This document shows positions 1 through 7,906 of a stretch of 64,000 nucleotides of DNA, one piece after another. Source of the DNA: Arachidicoccus terrestris (GTDB lineage: Bacteria > Bacteroidota > Bacteroidia > Chitinophagales > Chitinophagaceae); NCBI RefSeq assembly GCF_020042345.1, contig NZ_CP083387.1, positions 3,720,001 through 3,784,000 of the forward strand, written 5' to 3'. Under the pieces are notes generated by a model. The model did not search any database, was not told the origin of the DNA, and saw only the letters and a list, made by a program, of their open reading frames with translations. The translations under genes were made by a program, and so were the position numbers. The first letter of the stretch is position 1; each line of letters starts with the position of its first letter.

Positions 1-440
1 TTGACGCTGTTTGGTATATCAAAAATAAAACTGATAAGACACATGTTCTGATGCTGACTGTTTTTGAGGAGCGGGAGAAGATCTTTCAATCGCTTTGCGC
101 TGGCGCATCGGGATATATGTTGAAAAGCACTCCACTGAAAGAGATTAAGGCGGGTATCAGTGATATTCTAAACGGAGGAGCTGCCATGTCCCCAAAGATA
201 GCTATGCAGGTTATCAGTTATTTTAATAAACGAAAGCAGGTGGGAATTGTAGAAGCAGAAAAGCTGACCGCCAGGGAAATTGAGATCCTCTCTTACCTCG
301 AACAGGGGCTGTCCAACAAAGCGATTGCCGATCAGATGCATTTATCGGTAGATACGGTGAAATTCCACATTAAAAATATATACCTGAAACTGCAGGTCAG
401 CAGCCGGGGTGAATTAATTGCTAAATACAAGCAGTTCTAG
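1..440 (+). CDS. NarL/LuxR-family response regulator (5' end outside window)
   Basis: The reading frame is open from base 3, so the start lies before the window and only about 145 C-terminal residues are seen. The visible part begins inside a receiver domain: a strand ending in MLTVFEE, then GASGYMLKST with the conserved Lys of response regulators. After a linker comes a LuxR-type helix-turn-helix with LTAREIEILSYLEQGLSNK and the recognition helix SVDTVKFHIKNIY. This is the usual two-domain layout of NarL-type regulators that are phosphorylated by a histidine kinase and bind inverted repeats. The phosphoacceptor Asp is outside the window. A palindrome resembling paired NarL heptamers lies 91 bases downstream; that this protein binds it is inference. 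Confidence 0.9.
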   Translation, partial: DAVWYIKNKTDKTHVLMLTVFEEREKIFQSLCAGASGYMLKSTPLKEIKAGISDILNGGAAMSPKIAMQVISYFNKRKQVGIVEAEKLTAREIEILSYLEQGLSNKAIADQMHLSVDTVKFHIKNIYLKLQVSSRGELIAKYKQF

Positions 441-530
441 ACACCGGACGTTGATTACCTGTTTATGAATACCGCAGGATAATTGCCTATCTTCCTGTTC
501 CATTTGATAGATGTGGGGGCGTGCTAAAAT

Positions 531-546
531 CTACCCAATTGGGTAG
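531..546. promoter_or_regulatory. Perfect 16-bp palindrome CTACCCAATTGGGTAG
   Basis: The two half sites TACCCAA/TTGGGTA are perfectly symmetric. It lies about 60 bases before the beta-helix protein start at 608. At a fixed distance follow AAGATTAT (558-565) and TTTCTTTG (569-576), one mismatch from the Bacteroidota -7 consensus TAnnTTTG. The same arrangement recurs at 2949. The half site resembles the TACYYMT heptamer bound by NarL proteins, so a regulator operator overlapping the -33 region is likely, but the binding protein is unknown. Confidence 0.6.
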
Positions 547-607
547 GAGGATTCTTTAAGATTATGATTTTCTTTGTGATATTCAATCATTTAGCTAAAT
601 CATCGAC

Positions 608-1300
608 ATGAAGAGGAATTTATTTTTATGCCTAGTGCTCCTTTTATTTTGCTTTGCCGCAAATGCTAAATTTAATAAGAATAATAACGATACCCGAAAG
701 GCTTCGCCAGCGCTTTTGCCGTTTACCATCAACTGGAAAACGATGGCTGACAAAGCAACTATTACTATTCCGGAAGACCTTCATAGGAACAAGTATTATT
801 ATTCTGGAAGGTGGGGAAATGGCAGTGATTTATCCGGTGGAAAAGGAAGATCTGCCCACCACTATGCGGAATTTACAAATGTTACCAGTCGTTTACCCGC
901 CACTCGCTTGGTTGCTAGGGCAGATTTTTTGGCAACGATTGAACCGGACAGCAAAGGTATTGTCTATGTAGATAGTGCCGTTGTTATACCCGGGGATGGA
1001 AGTAGCTGGGAAAGTGCATTACAATTTTTATCAGATGCAATAAGCGCTGCCCGTGTCAATACAGAGATTACTGAGATTCATGTTGCTGAAGGTACTTATT
1101 ATCCCGGTGGCTTACAGACGAATACGAAGCGTGATACAGCCTTTATACTGGACAGGGGAGGCATTAAGCTGCTAGGTGGATTTCCTAATGGCGGAGGTGA
1201 CAGGAACTATGCGGCGAATCCGGTTGTTCTAAGCGGAGATATTAATAACCCTAAGGATACCTTTGACAATATATTGTATTATGTATATTCAGAATATTGA
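608..1300 (+). CDS. Secreted beta-helix surface protein, 5' fragment of a frameshifted gene
   Basis: The first 230 codons begin with a clear Sec signal peptide (residues 1-20, hydrophobic run ending FAANA). Residues 118-215 read like the start of a right-handed parallel beta-helix protein: IVYVDSAVVIPGDGSSWESA, then IHVAEGTYYPG, then VVLSGDI. This is the pattern of DUF1565/pectate-lyase-like repeat proteins in Bacteroidota. The frame stops at 1300, but the protein clearly continues in the next forward frame (entry 1281-2900). A single extra base between about 1262 and 1284 would explain the break. Either the gene is inactivated or the base is a sequence error. No slippery heptamer for programmed frameshifting is apparent. 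Confidence 0.7.
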   Translation: MKRNLFLCLVLLLFCFAANAKFNKNNNDTRKASPALLPFTINWKTMADKATITIPEDLHRNKYYYSGRWGNGSDLSGGKGRSAHHYAEFTNVTSRLPATRLVARADFLATIEPDSKGIVYVDSAVVIPGDGSSWESALQFLSDAISAARVNTEITEIHVAEGTYYPGGLQTNTKRDTAFILDRGGIKLLGGFPNGGGDRNYAANPVVLSGDINNPKDTFDNILYYVYSEY

Positions 1301-2900
1301 CAAAACTGCTGATAGTCTAATTGTAGATGGCTTTACCATTACAAAGGCCAATACGTCGTTATATCAATACGGCAGGGTGCCGGGAGGGCTGAGTATAAGT
1401 GATGCCTATGATAACACACTTATCCGGAGCTGTCGTTTCTTAGAGAATTATTCGCTACTTGGGGCTGCTATGATGATTTGGGGAACGAAAGGGGCTGGGA
1501 TCTCCTCTCTAGCCTCCCCACAAATTATCAACTGTGAATTTTCCGGGAATGCGGATGTTTTCCTGATCGATGATAATTCGGAGTTTTTGCTGTTGCCAGG
1601 TGTGATTTCTAATTTTCAGGCGGCTCCGTTTTTCAGTAACTGCATCTTTACAAACAATAAAACCTTTTATGGAGGTGTAATTGTGAATACGAGCTCATAT
1701 CCGGTCATTTATAATTCTGATTTTAGTAGAAATACAGCCTGGGGAATAAGTGTTTCCAGAGTCATGCAGGATAGTCACATGATCCTTATTAATTGTAAAA
1801 TAACTGATAACACGAATATTAAACTGCCAGACGGTGTTTGGGATGATGAAGTGTCGAGGGGCTTGTTAAGCTTCTTTGATAATAATATTCTATCCTGTGA
1901 AGGAAATTCATCTTTACGCCTGATCAATACGACAATTGCAGGCAACAAGTCTTTAATCTCTGCTGATGCTGATAAAAATCTGATTATTAATTCCGACAAT
2001 TCCCGTTTTTATATGACGAACTCTATTATTTGGGGCAATGGCTCCAACAGTATTTTAGATACGTTGGGCATGCCTTCCAAAATTTCCTATAGCTTGATCC
2101 AGGGGAAAAGCGCAGATGCGACCAACCATAATCTGGAAGGTGTCGGTGTAGGGGATATTTTTGCAGACTCGGCTGGCGCAGACTATCGCCTTTCTGTAAA
2201 CAGCCCGGTGATTGATGCAGGATTATCCGACTCATTATTAGATGTCATCGCGCTTTATACCAATAATGATCCTGCAGGAGGACTGGATCTTGCTGCGGGT
2301 ACCCGGATTCAGGGCTCAAATGTCGATCTGGGAGCTTATGAGTCTGCCGGAGATGCCTTAGCGGTAGAGATGGGGGCATTAAAAGGCAAACTTAGTCATG
2401 ACGGGCATGCCATCCTGAGCTGGATGACATATACAGAGGTACAGAATAAAGGGTTTCAGTTACAGGTATCATTGGACGGTATCATATTTCGTGATCTGGT
2501 ATTTATTCCTTCACTGGCTTCAGGTGGCAACAGCAATGCTCGTATTTCGTATTATTTTGATGCCGGTGCTATGTCTGATGTCAAGTATTACAGGGTGATG
2601 CAAGTTGACCTCAACGGTCGCCGGAAGCAGTCTAACATCGTAATGCTGGAAGATATCCTATCATTTCAATTGAAAGCTTACCCTAATCCGGTGCATAACA
2701 CACTGCATATTCAGGTGGAAGGGAAAATGGCCGGCCATGCCAGAATCCTGATGATCGATTTTTCTGGAAAACTGGTACACCGGGAAAGCCTGGAAGGACC
2801 AGATACGACAATCGATATGCAAAGATTTGCCGGCGGGGTCTATTTGGTGAGATATCTGGATGATACGCGGAGCTCCATTATTAAGGTAAAAAAGAAGTAA
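1281..2900 (+). CDS. Beta-helix surface protein with type IX secretion C-terminal domain, 3' fragment of a frameshifted gene
   Basis: This frame continues the gene that starts at 608; ATG 1281 is only the first Met available and has no signal peptide. The early part (SLIVDGFTITKAN) is a beta-helix coil motif, followed by repeated short strands such as LIRSCRFLENYS, IINCEFSGN, FSNCIFTNN and NTTIAGN, and ending near DLGAYES. A fibronectin-like module follows (GFQLQVSLDG, YYRVMQVD), then a type IX sorting domain from AYPNPVHNTLHIQVEG to the C-terminus with GGVYLVRYLD and a Lys-rich end. The intact product would be about 760 residues and exported through the T9SS to the cell surface. Its ligand is unknown. 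Confidence 0.75.
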   Translation: MYIQNIDKTADSLIVDGFTITKANTSLYQYGRVPGGLSISDAYDNTLIRSCRFLENYSLLGAAMMIWGTKGAGISSLASPQIINCEFSGNADVFLIDDNSEFLLLPGVISNFQAAPFFSNCIFTNNKTFYGGVIVNTSSYPVIYNSDFSRNTAWGISVSRVMQDSHMILINCKITDNTNIKLPDGVWDDEVSRGLLSFFDNNILSCEGNSSLRLINTTIAGNKSLISADADKNLIINSDNSRFYMTNSIIWGNGSNSILDTLGMPSKISYSLIQGKSADATNHNLEGVGVGDIFADSAGADYRLSVNSPVIDAGLSDSLLDVIALYTNNDPAGGLDLAAGTRIQGSNVDLGAYESAGDALAVEMGALKGKLSHDGHAILSWMTYTEVQNKGFQLQVSLDGIIFRDLVFIPSLASGGNSNARISYYFDAGAMSDVKYYRVMQVDLNGRRKQSNIVMLEDILSFQLKAYPNPVHNTLHIQVEGKMAGHARILMIDFSGKLVHRESLEGPDTTIDMQRFAGGVYLVRYLDDTRSSIIKVKKK

Positions 2901-2948
2901 ATATGGATAGCAGCTGTTGTTGTCTTAATTATATTAAGAAAATAAAAA

Positions 2949-2964
2949 CTACCCATTTGGGTAG
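2949..2964. promoter_or_regulatory. Second palindromic element CTACCCATTTGGGTAG
   Basis: It has the same half sites as 531-546 with one central change. AAGATTAT lies 26 bases from its start (27 in the first copy), and TTTCCTTT follows 21 bases after its end. There is no protein gene immediately downstream, so the module would drive a transcript through the hairpin region up to about 3300. It was recognised by comparing the two regions; function is inferred. Confidence 0.5.
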
Positions 2965-2984
2965 GTGTTTTTGGAAGATTATTG

Positions 2985-3300
2985 GTTTCCTTTACGTTGT
3001 GATTCCTTTTGAGTATTTCTTGGGACACAAGCGCTTGTGACTGACTATTTTAGTTGTTTGGTGCTTCAATGCCAGGGGCTTAGAAGGGTAGCTCACCCCT
3101 GGCATACCAAAATAAGACTTGATTTATTATGGTGATAAATTTTTAAGTTGATATAGCCAGAACAAACAGACTGCATTGAGATAAGCGATAAATGGGGATT
3201 TAAACGGGTCGCAACCAGATTTCGGTTCCTTTCCAGGAAAGCGAATTGTGTCAGTGGTCAGGGTAGGGGCTTTAAGGGTAGTCCTTACCCTGATTTTTTA
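2985..3300 (+). ncRNA. Candidate structured non-coding transcript between beta-helix gene and B12 riboswitch
   Basis: This stretch has no credible ORF on either strand. It contains a 14-bp perfect palindrome CACAAGCGCTTGTG (3026-3039) and a hairpin with a 10-bp perfect stem (3069-3078 with 3096-3105). A second related hairpin (3258-3293) is followed by T residues. The two hairpins share the core AGGGGCTT-n2-AAGGGTAG (from 3074 and 3265). A promoter-like module lies just upstream (2949-2993). An RNA gene is a reasonable reading, but the elements could instead be intergenic repeats or a long 3' region. It does not match an RNA family I recognise. Confidence 0.3.
3258..3299 (+). terminator. Hairpin with T tract, likely intrinsic terminator
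   Basis: TCAGGGTA (3258-3265) pairs with TACCCTGA (3286-3293) and is followed by TTTTTTA. It ends the candidate transcript before the cobalamin riboswitch promoter at 3354. Confidence 0.55.
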
Positions 3301-3353
3301 TTCGGGGCGATCAGTGAAACCAATAAATCTCTAAAAGAGAAGTAAATTTCATT

Positions 3354-3361
3354 TACCTTTG
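3354..3361 (+). promoter_or_regulatory. Promoter -7 element TACCTTTG of the cobalamin operon
   Basis: It matches the Bacteroidota -7 consensus TAnnTTTG exactly. It lies directly before the riboswitch, so transcription should start near 3368. No clear TTTG -33 box is visible at the usual distance. Confidence 0.6.
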
Positions 3362-3369
3362 CGGCGATA

Positions 3370-3540
3370 TCGGTTTTTGCTTCGGCAAAATTAAAAGGGA
3401 AGTTGGTGCAAATCCAACGCTATCCCCGTAGCTGTGAGCTTTCAGATGATAATAGTTGTCTGTTTTCCGGATGAAACCACTGCCGGCACTTGTTGGTGGG
3501 AAGGAGACGGTATAAAGCAAGCCAGAAGACCTGCCTATAT
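3370..3540 (+). promoter_or_regulatory. Cobalamin (AdoCbl-type) riboswitch
   Basis: The landmarks of the B12 riboswitch appear in order: a closing stem near 3370-3390, then GGGAAGTTGGTGCAAATCC (3398-3416), then CCCCGTAGCTGT (3424-3435). Next come the variable stem, CCACTGCC (3477-3484) and TTGGTGGGAAGGAGACGG (3492-3509). AGCAAGCCAGAAGACCTGCC (3517-3536) closes the element. It sits in the leader of the TonB-dependent receptor gene. In this family, bound cobalamin represses expression of the downstream uptake genes. The gap from the aptamer to the ATG at 3695 leaves room for an expression platform, although I see no obvious terminator, so translational control is possible. Confidence 0.9.
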
Positions 3541-3694
3541 CAATTATATTTAGCTAAAATGGACTTTCGGGTGAAAGGTCTGCAGCAATTGTCATTCTGC
3601 GAAACGGCTGGTGTTGACACATCCGGGGTTTCGTGGTATTTGTGCAATAAAGTTGTTGCCTGTTCTCCTGTTTTTCCGGTTACTGATCTCACAA

Positions 3695-5818
3695 ATGCGT
3701 GTATCTGTGAATTTTGTTGTTTCAAAAACCGTATATTGGTTGGGCATTTGCTGCCTGATGATTCTATCATTACTCCAGACTAACTTCACTCAAGCCCAAA
3801 ATGGCATTCAAGAGCGCGTGCCAATAAAAAAACAAGTGACTAAAAAAGATACGGCCCGTCCTGGTGAGGATGGCATACATTCTCTACAAGAGGTGAAGGT
3901 TCATACTGCCATATTACCACAAATTCTGACCTCTATAGATCCGGTTCAAATAATGACAAGAAAGCGCTCTGCATGGCAAGACGGTTTGAGTGTATCGGAC
4001 ATGATCCGTTATTTTTCTGGCACACAATTAAAGGACTATGGCGGCGTGGGTGGACTTAAGACCGTCAATATCAGGAGCTTAGGGACCAGACATACAGCGG
4101 TGCTATTAGATGGACTGCCACTTGAAAACGCACAGAATGGTCAGGTCGATTTAGGGCGTTATCCGTTAAATGACTTGGGAAGTATTTCCTTATATAAAAA
4201 TCAAAACAGCCAGATTTTTCAGCCGGCAACGGCATTTGCCAGCAGCAATGCTATCTATCTGGAAACAAGAACGGATGATTTGGATAGCAGCCGACAATCA
4301 AAGGGCAGCATTTCATTACAAACGGGTTCTTTTGGCCTAGTAGGTGTTTCGACTCATGGAGCTGCTAAATGGGGTAAGAACTGGCAACTGCAGGGCAGTG
4401 TTTCGGGGTTATCGACGAAAGGAGATTATCCCTTTACTTATACAAATGGTGTATATGATACTACATTAAGAAGAGATAACGGAGATGTGGAAAGGTTTCA
4501 GGGCCGGATAGGATTGTATGGGCAATTCGCAGACAGCAGTAAGGTTTCCATTACCCTATATGGCTTCAGAAGGCAAATGGGGCTGCCGGGCGCTATTGTC
4601 AGCAATAAGTTTTCGAATAGAGAACGTCAGGATGAATCGGACTATTATTTCCACACATCCTACCTGAAACCCATTGGCTTAAAAGATAAGCTCCGGCTTC
4701 AGATTAAATATGACAGGAGTTATCTCCGTTACAGTAACCCGGATATTAATAAACTTTATCTTGAAGATAGTGATACTATCAAAAAGCCCCTTACCAATCA
4801 TTACAGACAGGCATCCTATTTCTTCTCTGCCGCAAACCTCTATCAATTAGCCAAAAATTGGGATATAGATGTTTCAGCTGACATGCATTATAATCACCTG
4901 AATATGGATCTGACCGGAACGGAAAATCCATCCAGATGGACGGGATACGCGGCAGTAGCCAGTCACTTTGAATCAGAGCGAATACAGTTGGCTGGTAATC
5001 TTTTATATACAGCTGTATATGATCATCGACAAATGCATCATGACTGGTTATCTCAACGCAAGAAGCTATCTCCGTCAATTAGCGCGAGTTGGCGGCCGTT
5101 CTCGACAAACACAATTAAGCTAAGAGCCTTTTATAAGAAAAGTTTTCAGATGCCGACTTTTAATGATTTATACCTGACCCAGTATAATAAGACCGAGCTT
5201 CGTCCCGAACACAGTGTGCAGTATAATCTGGGCGCTTATTATTTTAAAAGCTGGCGGGGGGTGTTAAGCTCCTTATTGTTGGAAACGGATATCTATTATA
5301 ATGAAGTCAAAGATAAAATTGTAGCGATTCCCACCACCAGTCTTTTTAGATGGCAAATGACGAATTTGGGGCTGGCAAAAATAACAGGACTGGATTTTAC
5401 AGCCAAAACCTCGTGGGCATTTGCAGGCTGGAATATGCTGGCTGCTTTGCAATATACCTATCAAAATGCAATAGATTACACGGATCCCGGTTCTATCACC
5501 TATAAAAACAGACTGCCTTACATACCCCGACATAGCGGTTCGTTCACACTGGGTGCAAGTAATGAACATTTTGGATTTCATTACAGCTTTATTTATGATG
5601 GGGAACGTTATAGCGGACGATTTAACAGTCTGGTAAGTTATGTCCCCGCCTGGTATACACATGATCTGTCCGTCAGCTATAGCTGGCCGGTGAAGCAAGG
5701 TGTAAAAGGTACGATATTGTTTTCCCTGGATAATGTGTTAGACCAGCATTATGATGTGATAGAGAATTATCCGATGCCGGGGAGAAATTTTAAAACAAGT
5801 TTACAAATTGAGTTTTGA
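3695..5818 (+). CDS. btuB: TonB-dependent outer-membrane cobalamin receptor (BtuB-like)
   Basis: An outer-membrane gated barrel that imports vitamin B12 using TonB energy. I chose ATG 3695 because it gives a normal signal peptide ending FTQAQ; the frame is open upstream from GTG 3611, but that adds an atypical N-terminus. A plug domain (about residues 65-190) has LQEVKVHTA, VNIRSLGTRHTAVLLDGLP and GSISLYKNQNSQIF. The rest is beta-barrel, ending NFKTSLQIEF with the terminal Phe typical of barrels. There is no CarboxypepD-like N-terminal extension, so it is a BtuB type rather than a SusC type. The substrate call rests on the riboswitch upstream and the BtuG-like lipoproteins downstream. The stop codon overlaps the next start (TGATG). 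Confidence 0.88.
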   Translation: MRVSVNFVVSKTVYWLGICCLMILSLLQTNFTQAQNGIQERVPIKKQVTKKDTARPGEDGIHSLQEVKVHTAILPQILTSIDPVQIMTRKRSAWQDGLSVSDMIRYFSGTQLKDYGGVGGLKTVNIRSLGTRHTAVLLDGLPLENAQNGQVDLGRYPLNDLGSISLYKNQNSQIFQPATAFASSNAIYLETRTDDLDSSRQSKGSISLQTGSFGLVGVSTHGAAKWGKNWQLQGSVSGLSTKGDYPFTYTNGVYDTTLRRDNGDVERFQGRIGLYGQFADSSKVSITLYGFRRQMGLPGAIVSNKFSNRERQDESDYYFHTSYLKPIGLKDKLRLQIKYDRSYLRYSNPDINKLYLEDSDTIKKPLTNHYRQASYFFSAANLYQLAKNWDIDVSADMHYNHLNMDLTGTENPSRWTGYAAVASHFESERIQLAGNLLYTAVYDHRQMHHDWLSQRKKLSPSISASWRPFSTNTIKLRAFYKKSFQMPTFNDLYLTQYNKTELRPEHSVQYNLGAYYFKSWRGVLSSLLLETDIYYNEVKDKIVAIPTTSLFRWQMTNLGLAKITGLDFTAKTSWAFAGWNMLAALQYTYQNAIDYTDPGSITYKNRLPYIPRHSGSFTLGASNEHFGFHYSFIYDGERYSGRFNSLVSYVPAWYTHDLSVSYSWPVKQGVKGTILFSLDNVLDQHYDVIENYPMPGRNFKTSLQIEF

Positions 5819-6963
5819 TGATGAAACAATACTGTACCCCAATATCCATTTTATGCACTGTGACCACCCTTCTATTATTTGCAGGATGCCGGAAAGAAAT
5901 AGGCGTTATTCCTCCCAAAACTACGCAGGTAATGCCAGCGGGTAGTTATGGTGAGGGTACTGACTTCTATTTGCTCAATGAAGGCAATATGGGTAGCAAT
6001 CATTGCAGCCTGGACTACTTTAATCACCAGCAGGGAACTTATGCGCTCAACATCTATGAGAGCGTCAATCCGGCTGCCACATTAGGTCTGGGAGATGTAG
6101 GTAACGATATACAGATTTATGGCGGAAAGCTATACATAGTCGTCAATGGGTCAGATAAAGTAGAGGTGCTGGATAAAACCACTGCAGTGAAGCTCTGCCA
6201 GATATCCATTGACAACTGTAGGCATCTCGCTTTCTGGAATAAAAAGGTGCTTATCACTTCGTATGATGGGTTTGTTGGTGTCGTAGATACTTCCAGACTT
6301 CAGAATGGCGCTGGTACAGTATTCTTAGACAGCCAGATTGCGGTAGGGCGTGAACCTGAAGGATTGGCTGTTGCAGGAGATCAGTTATATGTGGCTAACA
6401 GTGGCGGGTACAGCCCACCCCTTTATGATAATACTGTATCCGTGATTGACCTATCTTCACAAACTGTTACTAAGCATATTCAGTTAGGTGTCAATCTCAA
6501 TGATGTACAAAAAGATGATTATGGACATATCATCGTCAGCGCCAGGGGGGACTATGGGGCAACCGCTCCCAGCTTTTTTATACTCAATGCGGTGACAGGT
6601 GCTCAGATAAAACATGTGGAAATTCCTATAGAGAACTTTACCATTAAAGACAGCCTGATGTATTATTTTACCTCATCATATAATCTTCAGGGGCAGCAGC
6701 AGGCAGTTACCTATGAAACCTTTAACCTAAGAACACTCACTTCTACCGACAATAGTTTTCTGTCCAGAGAAGCGTCAGCTAAAATAAAATCACCCTATGC
6801 TTTGGCTGTGGATCCGAATGGAGATAAGATACTCATATCTGATGCCGGTGATCACACAAGCCCGGGTTCTTTATATTGGATCAGCACAGATGGCGCTATA
6901 GACTGGCAGGTACAGACTGGCGAGGTGCCTGGACACATAGCTTTTTTGCAATACACAAATTAA
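5818..6963 (+). CDS. BtuG-like surface lipoprotein, YncE/DUF5074-type beta-propeller
   Basis: Predicted lipoprotein of 381 residues with a lipobox at LLLFAGC. After it come repeated propeller blades: FYLLNEGNMGSNHCSLDYF, GNDIQIYGGKLYIVVNGSDK, EPEGLAVAGDQLYVANSGG and SPYALAVDPNGDKILISDAG. In Bacteroides, the BtuG family of such propellers binds cobalamin with very high affinity and caps BtuB. The position immediately after a B12-regulated BtuB-like gene, with overlapping stop and start, supports the same role here. Direct cobalamin binding is inferred. ATG 5818 and ATG 5821 are both possible starts. Confidence 0.8.
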   Translation: MMKQYCTPISILCTVTTLLLFAGCRKEIGVIPPKTTQVMPAGSYGEGTDFYLLNEGNMGSNHCSLDYFNHQQGTYALNIYESVNPAATLGLGDVGNDIQIYGGKLYIVVNGSDKVEVLDKTTAVKLCQISIDNCRHLAFWNKKVLITSYDGFVGVVDTSRLQNGAGTVFLDSQIAVGREPEGLAVAGDQLYVANSGGYSPPLYDNTVSVIDLSSQTVTKHIQLGVNLNDVQKDDYGHIIVSARGDYGATAPSFFILNAVTGAQIKHVEIPIENFTIKDSLMYYFTSSYNLQGQQQAVTYETFNLRTLTSTDNSFLSREASAKIKSPYALAVDPNGDKILISDAGDHTSPGSLYWISTDGAIDWQVQTGEVPGHIAFLQYTN

Positions 6964-6972
6964 ATATACAAT

Positions 6973-7860
6973 ATGGTAAGAAAAAAAAAGTGGATACTGA
7001 TCGCTGGCCTTATGCTGGTTTTGTATGCAACTTCCTGCAGTAAGGATGATCGTTCGACTGAGCCGGGAAAAGAAAACAATCAACCTATCCGTGAGATTAC
7101 AACTGCAAGTAGTGCTTATGCGGATACGGTATTTAGCTTTATGCCGGCACCTGGACAATTTATCAATACGGATTATACAGATATAATTAAGGATTCTAAG
7201 GTGATACAAAATAAAGCAATTTCTCTGGGGGCCTGGGGTGGCCAGATTGTATTAGGCTTTGATCACACCGTTCTTAATAAAAAAGGAGATGATATTCAGG
7301 TGGAGGGAGCAGGTGCCGAAAACGCTGCAGAACCAGGTGTGGTCTGGGTTATGTATGATGCCAATGGTAACGGCCGGCCAGACGATACCTGGTATGAACT
7401 CAAAGGGAGCGCTTATGGTAAAGAAGGCTATGAAAAAAATTATAAGGTTACCTATTATAAACCCGATAGTAAATCTGCGGATGTTATGTGGGTGGACAAA
7501 TATAATGATACCGGTTACGTGAAATCCAATAAATATCATGATCAGTCCTATTATCCTTCCTGGATTACAGCAGACAGCTATACTTTAGAAGGGAGTCTTT
7601 TGCCTGATACAGGAATTGATGATACGAACCCAGCCTATATAACCAGTACACCTTTTGAATACGGATACGCAGATAATCATTCCGTTACGAATGGCGGTAA
7701 CCCTTTAGATATTATGAATGCCGTTGATGCAAAGGGAAATGCGATAGAATTAATTGGGATTGATTTTATAAAGATACAGACAGGCATTCAGAAAGATCTA
7801 GGATGGCTGGGAGAGCTTTCTACGGAAGTGAGCAGCGTCAGTGATCTTCATATGTTATAA
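6973..7860 (+). CDS. Cell-surface lipoprotein of the cobalamin operon, function unknown
   Basis: A 295-residue lipoprotein (lipobox LYATSC followed by SKDD, a pattern favouring surface export in Bacteroidota) that begins 9 bases after the preceding gene. An acidic loop, YDANGNGRPDDTWYELKG near residues 130-145, resembles a calcium-binding DxNxNG motif. The C-terminal half includes GGNPLDIMNAVDAKGNAIEL and IDFIKIQTG. Proteins of this type are usually annotated only as cell surface proteins and occur beside BtuB/BtuG genes in B12 loci. It may be an accessory cobalamin-binding or complex-stabilising subunit; that is inference from context. Confidence 0.65.
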   Translation: MVRKKKWILIAGLMLVLYATSCSKDDRSTEPGKENNQPIREITTASSAYADTVFSFMPAPGQFINTDYTDIIKDSKVIQNKAISLGAWGGQIVLGFDHTVLNKKGDDIQVEGAGAENAAEPGVVWVMYDANGNGRPDDTWYELKGSAYGKEGYEKNYKVTYYKPDSKSADVMWVDKYNDTGYVKSNKYHDQSYYPSWITADSYTLEGSLLPDTGIDDTNPAYITSTPFEYGYADNHSVTNGGNPLDIMNAVDAKGNAIELIGIDFIKIQTGIQKDLGWLGELSTEVSSVSDLHML

Positions 7861-7906
7861 TCAGATAATACACAAACAGAACAGTTTAATACATTAAAAA
7901 CAGAAA

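Noticed and set aside
3611-3694. Upstream extension of the B12 receptor from GTG 3611
   Set aside because: It adds 28 residues before a normal signal peptide; ATG 3695 gives the expected Sec signal.
3490-3783. Open frame of 97 codons over the riboswitch end and receptor start
   Set aside because: It overlaps the conserved riboswitch core and the signal peptide of the receptor in another frame, and its translation has no recognisable domain.
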